Below, one piece after another: positions 25,508 through 33,373 of a stretch of DNA of 64,000 nt. Source of the stretch: Streptomyces coeruleorubidus. Its GTDB lineage: Bacteria > Actinomycetota > Actinomycetes > Streptomycetales > Streptomycetaceae. Under the pieces are notes generated by a model. It saw only the letters and a list, made by a program, of their open reading frames with translations, ran no database searches and was not told the origin of the DNA. The DNA is taken from the NCBI RefSeq assembly GCF_008705135.1, contig NZ_CP023694.1:930001-994000 (forward strand), written 5' to 3'. The translations under genes were made by a program, and so were the position numbers. Within the stretch, counting starts at the first letter, position 1, and every line of letters begins with the position of its first letter.

Positions 25508-26455
25508 TCACGGGACGAGGACGATCTTCCCCGTCGTACGCCCGGTCATGATCTGCCGATGCGCGGCGGCCGCTTCGCGCAGCGGATGGCTGGCGGCGAT
25601 CATGACGCGCAGTCGCCCGGCCCCCGCGGCTTCGGTGAGCTGCATGCGCGCGGCGGCGCGGACTTCCGTGCCGGGGTCCGCGCCGGGCCCGCCGCCCAGG
25701 AGCTTGATGCCGGCTCGGGCCCCGCGTTCGAACGCCGCGACGGTCGCGATGCGGGAACGGTCCGCCACGAGTTCCACCGAGACGTCCACCGCCTCGTCGG
25801 TACCCACCAGGTCGGCAGCCGCGTGGACGCCCTCCGGCGCTGTCGCACGCACCCGGTCCGCCAGACCCGGCCCATACGGGATCGGAATCGCCCCCAGGTC
25901 GCGCAGTACGTCGTGCTTGGCCGGACTCGCCGTTCCCAGCACCCTGGCACCGCGCTCGACGGCCAGCTGCACGGCCATCAGGCCGACGCCTCCCGCGGCA
26001 CCGTGGATCAGCACGGTGTCGTCCTCACGCAGGCCGATCGCTTCGAGGACGTGCACAGCGGTGACGCCCGTGACCATCAGTCCTCCCGCCTGCTCCCAGG
26101 AGAGAGCGGCGGGCTTGGGCACCACCGACGAGGCCGGGACGATGAGTTCGGCGGCGTACGCGCCGGGCGCTCGGTACGCGATCGCCTCGTCGCCGATCTC
26201 GATCGGGCCGGCGGGGCCGATCGCGTCGGCGCCGACCGCGGTCACCACACCGGCCGCTTCGGCGCCGAGCCGCATCGGCAGGTTCGCCGGATCGGTCCCG
26301 AAGGCGCCGCTGTACGTCTTGTGGTCGAAGGGGTTGACGCCGGCGGCGCGGACCTCGATGCGCACCTGACCCGGCCCGGGCTCCGCTGCGGCGACATCGA
26401 TCACCGACAGCACCTCGGGACCACCGTAGGCACGCGCTACTACTGCTTCGCTCAT
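25508..26455 (-). CDS. NADPH:quinone oxidoreductase-like (zinc-free MDR)
   Basis: A 315-residue MDR-family reductase without zinc-binding cysteines: RAAGVNPFDHKTYSG, LGAEAAGVVTAVG, and the Rossmann motif VLIHGAAGGVGLMAVQLAVERGARVLGTAS. These are features of quinone oxidoreductases and enoyl reductases. The start is ATG 26455; a slightly earlier ATG at 26470 has a similar context. It is divergent from the SDR gene, and the 18-bp palindrome between them may control both. Confidence 0.82.
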   Translation of the reverse strand: MSEAVVARAYGGPEVLSVIDVAAAEPGPGQVRIEVRAAGVNPFDHKTYSGAFGTDPANLPMRLGAEAAGVVTAVGADAIGPAGPIEIGDEAIAYRAPGAYAAELIVPASSVVPKPAALSWEQAGGLMVTGVTAVHVLEAIGLREDDTVLIHGAAGGVGLMAVQLAVERGARVLGTASPAKHDVLRDLGAIPIPYGPGLADRVRATAPEGVHAAADLVGTDEAVDVSVELVADRSRIATVAAFERGARAGIKLLGGGPGADPGTEVRAAARMQLTEAAGAGRLRVMIAASHPLREAAAAHRQIMTGRTTGKIVLVP

Positions 26456-26509
26456 GTCAGAGGACAACACGGTGCCGGAAGGGCCGATTCCCCCTCACGG
26501 GACTTTTTT

Positions 26510-26527
26510 GAGCGGAGCGCTCCGCTC
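26510..26527. promoter_or_regulatory. 18-bp perfect palindrome, candidate TetR operator
   Basis: GAGCGGAGCGCTCCGCTC is a perfect 18-bp palindrome in the 111-nt gap between the quinone-oxidoreductase gene and the SDR gene. A TetR gene follows the SDR 16 nt downstream, so autorepression of SDR-tetR, and possibly repression of the divergent gene, is likely. Confidence 0.6.
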
Positions 26528-26566
26528 CGATATGTTGGCGACCGATCAACCGACGCGGGAGGACAC

Positions 26567-27325
26567 ATGCACGCCACGACGACGCCGACGGCCCTGGTGA
26601 CCGGCGGCAGCCGGGGGATCGGCGCTGCCACGTCGCGGGAACTGGCGGCTCGCGGCTACCGCGTAGCCGTCAACTACTTCTCGAACCGTGAGGCGGCCGA
26701 GCAGGTGGTCAAGCTCATCGAGGCCGACGGCGGCGAAGCCTTCGCCGTTCAGGCCGACGTGCACGACCCCGCCCAAGCAGCCGAACTGCTGGAGCGTTCG
26801 ACAACTGACGGGCGTCTGGACGTCCTGGTCTGCAACGCCGGCGCCCGGTTCACCCCCACGCCCGTGCAGACCCTCGCCTGGGACGACTTCAGGACGAAGG
26901 TGACGGACGAACTGGCTTCCGTCTACACCCTCACCCAGCACGCGCTGGCACTCATGGGCTCCCGGGGACAGGGCCGCATCGTGTATGTCTCCAGCGCCGT
27001 GGCCGACGGGCCGCCCGCCCCGGGCATGGCCGCCCATGGCACCGCCAAGGCCGCCCTGAACACCTTCGCCCGCTTCGTCGCCCACGAGGCAGGCCCGCTT
27101 GGCATCAACGTCAACGTCGTGGCACCCGGCTACGTCCGCACCGAAAGCAGCGCGCACATGCCGCAGGAGCTCCAGCGGCGGCTGGCGGAGAACACGCCCC
27201 TGGGGCGGGTCGCGGAACCGGAGGACGTGGCCCGGGCGATCGCGATGCTCCTCGGCGAGGAAGCCGGCTTCGTCACCGGCGAGGTGCTCACCGTCGACGG
27301 TGGGCACGGCGTGGCACGACGGTAG
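26567..27325 (+). CDS. SDR family oxidoreductase with His in place of the catalytic Tyr
   Basis: A 252-residue SDR: TALVTGGSRGIGAATSRELA, VLVCNAGARFTP, and the C-terminal VTGEVLTVDGGHG. The catalytic site reads YVSSAVADG and then MAAHGTAKAALNTF, so the YxxxK tyrosine is replaced by histidine while serine and lysine remain. The ribosome site GGGAGGAC precedes ATG 26567. It is co-transcribed with the TetR gene. Histidine might replace tyrosine in proton transfer, or the protein may be a different or inactive SDR. Confidence 0.8.
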   Translation: MHATTTPTALVTGGSRGIGAATSRELAARGYRVAVNYFSNREAAEQVVKLIEADGGEAFAVQADVHDPAQAAELLERSTTDGRLDVLVCNAGARFTPTPVQTLAWDDFRTKVTDELASVYTLTQHALALMGSRGQGRIVYVSSAVADGPPAPGMAAHGTAKAALNTFARFVAHEAGPLGINVNVVAPGYVRTESSAHMPQELQRRLAENTPLGRVAEPEDVARAIAMLLGEEAGFVTGEVLTVDGGHGVARR

Positions 27326-27341
27326 GGGAAAATACCTGTCC

Positions 27342-28007
27342 ATGGGTGACACGCAGACCGGCAGACCGCGCGGCCGCCGACGGGAGGCGGACCTCAACGA
27401 CGCCCGCCTCATGCAGGCCGCGCGCGAGGTGTTCGCCGAGCAAGGCTGGGACGCCCCCGTCTCGGAGATCGCCCGCCGGGCCGGCATCGGCATGGGCAGC
27501 CTCTACCGCCGCTACCCCAGCAAGGAACTGCTGGCCCAGCGGATGCGCATCGTGGGGATGGAACAGCTCGTCACCCAGGCACGCACGGCTCTCACCGAGG
27601 AACCCGACCCCTGGGCCGCCTTCGCCCGCTTCCTGCGGGACGCACTCTCGGCCCAGGGACCGGGCGGCCCACTACTCCCCCTGGTCGGCGGCCGCCTGCC
27701 GGCCACGGACGAGATCGTGGCCGCCGCCGCCCAGCTCCGGGCCGTCCTCGACGACCTGGTGGCAGGCGCGCACCGCGCGGGAGTACTGCGCGCCGACTTC
27801 ACAGCCGCCGACGTCCCGTTGCTGCTCGAACACCTCACCGCGCGGATTCCCGTCACGGACGAGCGCGCCACCGCGCTCCACTTGCGGTACCTGGACGTGA
27901 TCCTCGCCGGGTTGCGCACGCCGGCCGCCGACCAGCCCACCACGTTGCAGGGCCCGGCACCGGACTGGGCGGAACTCAGCGAACTGTGGAACGCCCCCGA
28001 GGGCTGA
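27342..28007 (+). CDS. TetR family transcriptional regulator
   Basis: A 221-residue TetR protein: DNA-binding helix region DARLMQAAREVFAEQGWDAP, IARRAGIGMGSLYRRYPSKE (residues 20-65), then a ligand domain of the SbtR-like C-terminal kind. ATG 27342 lies 16 nt after the SDR stop. It is the likely ligand-responsive repressor acting at the palindrome 26510-26527. Confidence 0.85.
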   Translation: MGDTQTGRPRGRRREADLNDARLMQAAREVFAEQGWDAPVSEIARRAGIGMGSLYRRYPSKELLAQRMRIVGMEQLVTQARTALTEEPDPWAAFARFLRDALSAQGPGGPLLPLVGGRLPATDEIVAAAAQLRAVLDDLVAGAHRAGVLRADFTAADVPLLLEHLTARIPVTDERATALHLRYLDVILAGLRTPAADQPTTLQGPAPDWAELSELWNAPEG

Positions 28008-28508
28008 TCCAGCCGCCCACACAACCAACGCAGCGCCCACGTGGCTTCGGGCACCAGCGGCCTGCCCTTTTCAAAATCTTCCCCCTCACAAGGCGCCCTT
28101 CACGGGCCGCAAGCGGATGAATGAGACAAAAGACGAGAACGGCGGGGCCGCGCGTAGCATGCTGGCTGCACGACGACGCCCCGCCGCAGCAAGCCGGCGG
28201 GGCGTCGTCGTGTCACGAGCGATCACAGGCGAGTCACCAACCCTCACGGACGCACCCATGCGGACCAACTCGGCTCAAGAACGGGAGTCAGCACCACACC
28301 GTCAAATCACCCCGAACCACACTTCCCGGACAGCGCTCGTTCCGGCCTCCCCCGGGTCCCTGAACCGCCCTTCCTTGAGTCAGCATGGTGGCCGCACGCA
28401 TACCAAGTCCCCGAACTATGTTGCCCCGCCACATGTGCGCCTGACCTGCGTGTTTCTACGGTGTGCCGATACCTGCCCGTCCCCACCGCACACGAGGAAG
28501 TGGCGTAG
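28008..28508. other. Gene-free interval before the MHS transporter gene
   Basis: No gene is supported. The interval contains the strong hairpin at 28169-28212 and, near 28155-28162, TAGCAT that could be a -10 box of a short transcript ending in that hairpin. The rest up to 28508 shows no repeat or coding pattern and must hold the transporter promoter. Confidence 0.4.
28169..28212 (+). terminator. 18-bp GC-rich hairpin
   Basis: ACGACGACGCCCCGCCG (28170-28186) pairs perfectly with CGGCGGGGCGTCGTCGT (28195-28211), and one further C-G pair closes at 28169/28212; the loop is 8 nt. It lies 162 nt after the TetR stop, far for a simple terminator, so it may end a longer 3' UTR or a small RNA. No U-tract is present. 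Confidence 0.6.
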
Positions 28509-29894
28509 ATGACCTCCGCAGCAACCGCTCCCCCACCCCCAGCCAGCCTCAAACGCATCGTCACCGCCAGCCTCATCGGCACCACGATCGAGTGGTACGA
28601 CTTCTTCCTCTACGGCTCCGCCGCCGCGCTCGTGTTCAACAAGCTGTTCTTCCCGGACTCCGACCCGCTCGTCGGCACGCTGCTGTCGTTCCTGACGTAC
28701 GCGGTCGGGTTCGCGGCCCGGCCGCTCGGTGCGCTGGTGTTCGGGCACTACGGCGACCGGCTCGGGCGCAAGAAGCTGCTGGTGCTGAGTCTGCTGCTGA
28801 TGGGCGGGGCGACCTTCGCGATCGGGCTGCTGCCGACGCACGCCACCATCGGGACGGCCGCGCCGGTCCTGCTCACCGTGCTCCGGCTGGTGCAGGGCTT
28901 CGCGCTCGGCGGCGAGTGGGGCGGTGCCGTGCTGCTGGTGTCGGAGCACGGGGACGCGCGGCGGCGTGGGTTCTGGGCCTCCTGGCCGCAGACCGGCGCG
29001 CCGGCGGGGCAACTCCTCGCCACCGGCGTGCTGTCGCTGCTGACCGCCGTCCTGTCCGACGCAGCGTTCGGCGACTGGGGCTGGCGGATCCCGTTCCTGC
29101 TCTCCGGAGTGCTGGTGATCGTCGGTTTGTGGATACGTCTGTCTGTCGATGAATCGCCGGTCTTCAAGCAGGCGTTGGCACAGGCCGAGGCCCGCAAGGC
29201 GGACCGGGCCGCGACCGCGGAGAAGCTGCCGCTGGTCGCCGTGTTGCGGCATCACTGGCGTGACGTCCTGATCGCGATGGGCGCGCGCATGGCGGAGAAC
29301 ATCAGTTACTACGTCATCACCGCGTTCATCCTCGTCTACGCCACCACCTCGGCCGGCGTCTCCAAACAGACCGCGCTCAACGCCGTACTGATCGCCTCGG
29401 CCGTGCACTTCGCCGCCATCCCGGCGTGGGGCGCGCTCTCCGACCGGATCGGCCGCCGTCCCGTGTATCTGATGGGTGCCGTCGGTGTCGGCCTGTGGAT
29501 GTTCCCGTTCTTCTCGCTGATCGACACCGGCGGCTTCGGCAACCTGATCCTCGCCGTCACGGTCGGGCTGGTGCTGCACGGGGCGATGTACGCGCCGCAG
29601 GCCGCGTTCTTCTCCGAGATGTTCGCGACGCGGATGCGCTACTCCGGCGCGTCCATCGGCGCCCAGTTCGCCTCGGTCGCGGCGGGTGCGCCGGCGCCGC
29701 TGATCGCCACCGCGCTGCTGTCCGACTACGGCAGCTCCACGCCGATCGCCCTGTACGTCATCGGCGCGGCCGTCCTCACGGTCATCGCGGTTGCGGTGGC
29801 CAAGGAGACCCGCCACCGGGACCTGGCCGACGTCGCCCCTCTCGCCGACGCGGACCGGACCCCAGCACCGGCGGCGGACGCCCGGACCCCCTGA
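28509..29894 (+). CDS. MHS-family MFS transporter (metabolite:H+ symporter)
   Basis: A 461-residue membrane transporter with 12 predicted segments. The MHS signatures are TIEWYDFFLYGSAAALVFN in helix 1, FGHYGDRLGRKKLL after helix 2, RLVQGFALGGEWGGAVLL in helix 4, and SDRIGRRPVYLMGAVG in the central loop. The family imports small organic acids or betaines (KgtP, ShiA, ProP). ATG 28509 has CGAGGAAG upstream. Next to a PucR regulator and 3-hydroxybutyrate dehydrogenase, a short-chain organic acid substrate is likely. Confidence 0.85.
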   Translation: MTSAATAPPPPASLKRIVTASLIGTTIEWYDFFLYGSAAALVFNKLFFPDSDPLVGTLLSFLTYAVGFAARPLGALVFGHYGDRLGRKKLLVLSLLLMGGATFAIGLLPTHATIGTAAPVLLTVLRLVQGFALGGEWGGAVLLVSEHGDARRRGFWASWPQTGAPAGQLLATGVLSLLTAVLSDAAFGDWGWRIPFLLSGVLVIVGLWIRLSVDESPVFKQALAQAEARKADRAATAEKLPLVAVLRHHWRDVLIAMGARMAENISYYVITAFILVYATTSAGVSKQTALNAVLIASAVHFAAIPAWGALSDRIGRRPVYLMGAVGVGLWMFPFFSLIDTGGFGNLILAVTVGLVLHGAMYAPQAAFFSEMFATRMRYSGASIGAQFASVAAGAPAPLIATALLSDYGSSTPIALYVIGAAVLTVIAVAVAKETRHRDLADVAPLADADRTPAPAADARTP

Positions 29895-29956
29895 GATGTC
29901 CCGGCACCGGCCCCCGTGCGTGCGTCCCCGCGTGCTCGGGGGCCCGCCCATGGGGG

Positions 29957-31915
29957 TCAGTGCCGCGCCGACAACCGGTGCAGCCGCAGGGCGAGTTGGA
30001 TCTCCAGGGTGCGGGCCGGGCTCTGCCAGTCGTCGCCGAGGAGGCGGCCGACGCGCTCCAGGCGCTGGGCGACCGTGTTCACATGGACGTGCAGTTCGTC
30101 CTTGGTGCGGGCGGGGCTCATGCCGCAGGCGAAGTACGCGTCGAGCGTGCGCAGCAGTTCGGTGCCGCGTCGTCGGTCGTACGCGACGACCTGGCCGATG
30201 GTGCGGTCGACGAAGCCGGGGATGTCCCGGTCTCCGGCAAGGAGCAGCCCCAGGAAGCCGAAGTCCTCGGCGGCGGCGCCGTCCCCGGAGCGGCCGAGGA
30301 GCCGCAGGGCGTCGAGGCAGCGCCGGGCCTCGGCGTAGGCCGTGGCCACGGCGTCGGGGCGGGTGGCGAGACTCTCGGCGGGTGCGGAGGCGCCGACGGT
30401 GACCCGTGCGTGGACCGCTGTGCCCAGGTGCCGGGCGGCGCGACGGGCCAGTTCGGTGGCGGTGTCGCCGGGTCCGAGGGGCAGCAGCAGGACGGTGCCG
30501 CCGTCGCGTGCGGCGGCGAGGCCGTGCCGGGTCGCGGCGAGGTGGGACGCGGCGGCGGCGAGGCGTCTGCGGGCGTCCGCCTCCTGGTCGGCGTCGGGCG
30601 CGTCACCCTCCAGGCGCGCGGCCAGAACGACGTGGACGGCGTCGAGGTCGGCGTGGAGGCGGGCCGCGCGCTCCCGCAGCAGGCGCGGGTCACGGTCGCG
30701 GGCGTCGAGCAGGTCGTCCAGGAGCTCGCCGCGGACGCGTTGTTCGGCCTCGGCGGCGGACCGGCGGGCCAGGAGCAGCAGGGAGGTGACCATGGCGGCA
30801 CGCTCCAGGGTGCGCTGGTCGACGGGGTCGAGCCCCGGGTGGCCGCGCAGCACGAGCGCGCCGAGCAGTTCACCGCCGGCGGCGACGGCGGCGATCCAGT
30901 CGTCCTCGTGCCGCACCGCGTGGCCTTCCGCGCGGGACGCCTCCAGGGCATCGGCCGGTGCCGCGGTGGCCTCGGCGAACTGGACCGTGCCGTCGAGGAC
31001 CTCGGAGACGGCGGCGGCCACGTCGTGGACCCCGCCGCCGCGCAGGACGAGTTCGGCGAGCCGGTCGTGCACGTCGGAGGCGCGTTCGATGACGCCGCTG
31101 CGGTCCTGGATGATCTCGTTGGCCCGCTCCAGGTCGGCGAGGGCCGAGCGGGTCTCGGCGAGCAGGTTGGCGGTGTCGATGGCGGCCGCGGCGAGGGCGG
31201 CGAAGGAGCCCAGCAGGGCGATCTGCTCCCGCTCGAAGACCCGGGCGCGGCGGTCGGCGGCGAACAGCACGCCGATGACGTGGTGCCCGAGCGTCAGCGG
31301 CACGCCGAGGATGGCCACGAGTCCCTCGTCCCGCACGCCGGCGTCGATGGTGAGGGTGTGCTGGAAGCGGTCGTCCTTGAAGTAGTCGTCGGTGACATAG
31401 GGGCGTGCGGTCTGTGCGACCAGGCCGCCGAGGCCCTCCCCCATGCCGAGCCGCAGTTGCTGGAACCGGGCCGCGACCGAGCCCTCGGTGACCCGCATGT
31501 AGGTGTCGCCCCTCGCCGGGTCGTTCAGGCTGAGGTAGGCGACGTCCGTGCCCAGCAGCGACCGGGCGCGCTGCACGATCGCCTGGAGTACGGCGTCCAG
31601 GTCGCGCAGCCCGGCGAGGTCGTGGGCGGTCTCGAACAGTGCGGACAGCTCGGCCTCGCGGCGGCGCCGTCCCTCCAGCTCCGAACGCACGCGCAGGGCG
31701 AGCGGCTTGGCCCGCTGGAGCGCGGCGATCCACTCCGCCGGGCGCCCTTCGGCGCGCGCGAGCAGCACCGGCTGCTCGTAGGCGTCGGCGGACGCGCCCC
31801 GGGCCAGAAGCTCGAGATACGGCGTCTCCGCGGCGGCCGGGGGTGGTTCGGCGATGCCGGCGGAGCGCTCGGCCGGCTGCACGTGATCGCTGGACATGCT
31901 CACAGGATTCACCAT
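29957..31915 (-). CDS. GAF-domain PucR/CdaR-type transcriptional regulator
   Basis: A 652-residue regulator. A GAF sensor occupies about residues 90-250 (LFETAHDLAGLRDLDAVLQA, LGVPLTLGHHVIGVLFAADR), followed by a short coiled coil near residues 250-275, a CdaR-type degenerate GGDEF domain (residues 420-560), and the C-terminal PucR helix-turn-helix (DELHVHVNTVAQRLERVGRL, residues 600-640). It probably activates the flanking transporter and hydroxybutyrate genes in response to a small metabolite. ATG 31915 and ATG 31897 are both possible starts with weak ribosome sites. Confidence 0.82.
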   Translation of the reverse strand: MVNPVSMSSDHVQPAERSAGIAEPPPAAAETPYLELLARGASADAYEQPVLLARAEGRPAEWIAALQRAKPLALRVRSELEGRRRREAELSALFETAHDLAGLRDLDAVLQAIVQRARSLLGTDVAYLSLNDPARGDTYMRVTEGSVAARFQQLRLGMGEGLGGLVAQTARPYVTDDYFKDDRFQHTLTIDAGVRDEGLVAILGVPLTLGHHVIGVLFAADRRARVFEREQIALLGSFAALAAAAIDTANLLAETRSALADLERANEIIQDRSGVIERASDVHDRLAELVLRGGGVHDVAAAVSEVLDGTVQFAEATAAPADALEASRAEGHAVRHEDDWIAAVAAGGELLGALVLRGHPGLDPVDQRTLERAAMVTSLLLLARRSAAEAEQRVRGELLDDLLDARDRDPRLLRERAARLHADLDAVHVVLAARLEGDAPDADQEADARRRLAAAASHLAATRHGLAAARDGGTVLLLPLGPGDTATELARRAARHLGTAVHARVTVGASAPAESLATRPDAVATAYAEARRCLDALRLLGRSGDGAAAEDFGFLGLLLAGDRDIPGFVDRTIGQVVAYDRRRGTELLRTLDAYFACGMSPARTKDELHVHVNTVAQRLERVGRLLGDDWQSPARTLEIQLALRLHRLSARH

Positions 31916-31970
31916 GACCGGGCCGTCCCGTCAGCCCTGTGGACAACTCCCGACGGACGCTCAGGGCCGC

Positions 31971-32771
31971 TCAGTGGGCGGTCCAGCCGCCGTCGAGCAC
32001 GAGCGAGGTACCGGTCACGAAGGACGCCTGCGGACCGCACAGGTACGCCACGGCCTCGGCGACCTCCTCCGGTTCGATGAGCCGCTTGACGGCACTGTCC
32101 TGGAGCAGCACCTCGGACAGCACGCGCTCCTCGGGGATGCCGTGCGCCCGGGCCTGGTCGGCGAGCTGCTTCTCGACCAGTGGGGTGCGCACATAGCCGG
32201 GGCTCACACAGTTGGAGGTGACACCGTGGGGTGCGCCTTCGAGGGCGGTGGTCTTGGAGAGTCCCTCCAGCCCGTGTTTGGCTGCCACATAGGCCGACTT
32301 GTAGGCCGAGGCGCGCAGCCCGTGGACGGACGACACATTCACGATGCGGCCCCACCCCTGTCCGTACATGTGGGGCAGGGCACCGCGGATCAGCCGGAAG
32401 GGTGCCTCCAGCATCACGGTGAGCACCGTGTGGAAGACGTCGGGCGGAAAGTCCTCGATGGGGCTCACGAGCTGGAGCCCGGCGTTGTTGACGAGGACGT
32501 CGGTGCCCGCGGCGGCGAGTTCGGCGGCGTCCAGGTCGGTGAGGTCGAGGACGTGCGGTTCCACGGTGCCCGCGAGGCCACCACCCTGTCCGGCGAGGGC
32601 CTCCAGGCCCACGGCGTCCCGGTCGACCGCTCTCACCTTCGCCCCGGCGGCCGCGAGCCGCAGCGCGCAGGCGCGGCCGATGCCGCCGGCGGCGCCGGTG
32701 ACGAGCGCGGTGCGGCCACCGAGATCGAGCGGGGAGGCGTGGGGTACCGGAAGGACATGGGGCGCGGTCAT
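31971..32771 (-). CDS. 3-hydroxybutyrate dehydrogenase (SDR)
   Basis: A 266-residue classical SDR: TALVTGAAGGIGRACALRLA, VLVNNAGLQLVSPIEDFP, IVNVSSVHGL, and catalytic SAYVAAKHGLEG. The C-terminal motif LLQDSAVKRLIEPEEVAEAV is typical of D-3-hydroxybutyrate dehydrogenases. It interconverts 3-hydroxybutyrate and acetoacetate with NAD. It lies 55 nt upstream of the PucR gene on the same strand, so regulator and enzyme are probably one transcript. Confidence 0.82.
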   Translation of the reverse strand: MTAPHVLPVPHASPLDLGGRTALVTGAAGGIGRACALRLAAAGAKVRAVDRDAVGLEALAGQGGGLAGTVEPHVLDLTDLDAAELAAAGTDVLVNNAGLQLVSPIEDFPPDVFHTVLTVMLEAPFRLIRGALPHMYGQGWGRIVNVSSVHGLRASAYKSAYVAAKHGLEGLSKTTALEGAPHGVTSNCVSPGYVRTPLVEKQLADQARAHGIPEERVLSEVLLQDSAVKRLIEPEEVAEAVAYLCGPQASFVTGTSLVLDGGWTAH

Positions 32772-32825
32772 GCGTCGACCCTAGGCAGCACCCCTGCTCC
32801 GCCCCATGTGGTCACGCCCTACAGT

Positions 32826-33305
32826 TCAGCCGGAGGCAGTGGGGTCGAACCATGTGGGGGCGTCCGACACAGCCTGCTTGATCCGGAACAGGCCGTATTC
32901 GTTCAGCTCGGGCAGGGCGTCGACGTCGAACCAACCCACGTCCAGCGACTCGTCGTCGTTGACCCGCGCCTCGCCGCCGACGGCCCGGCAACGGATGGTG
33001 ATGTCCATGAACTGGCAGGTGTCGCCGTTGTCGTAGGTGACGGGGTCCCCTGCCTGGACGAGCACGACCCGTTCGGCGACACAGCGCACGGCCGTCTCCT
33101 CGTAGACCTCCCGCACCGCGCATGCCGCGGGCTGCTCCCCCGGGTCCGGGATGCCGCCGATCACGGACCACCGGCGCGTGTCGGCCCGGCGGTTGAGCAG
33201 CACTCTGCCCTCGTCGTCGAAGACGAGGGCGGTGACTCCGGGGAGCCAGAGCAGCTGATGACCGGCCGAGGCACGGAGGGTGCGGATGAAGTCGGGAGTA
33301 GCCAT
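32826..33305 (-). CDS. Nudix hydrolase
   Basis: A 159-residue protein with a complete Nudix box (GGIPDPGEQPAACAVREVYE, then ETAV; residues 47-70) in a beta-sandwich context (ALVFDDEGRVLLNRRADTRR). It hydrolyses a nucleoside diphosphate derivative; the exact substrate cannot be read. ATG 33305 is preceded by GGGAGTAG. Confidence 0.87.
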   Translation of the reverse strand: MATPDFIRTLRASAGHQLLWLPGVTALVFDDEGRVLLNRRADTRRWSVIGGIPDPGEQPAACAVREVYEETAVRCVAERVVLVQAGDPVTYDNGDTCQFMDITIRCRAVGGEARVNDDESLDVGWFDVDALPELNEYGLFRIKQAVSDAPTWFDPTASG

Positions 33306-33373
33306 GCCGCCGACCCTAATGGGCGGCTTCCGGCGGCCCGGCGGGTTTCAGGCGGCGTGTGTCCGGCGTACGG

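Noticed and set aside
29426..32080. An 884-codon plus-strand frame over the PucR gene
   Set aside because: It has no motif or consistent domain, and the minus-strand frame shows clear GAF and PucR domains.
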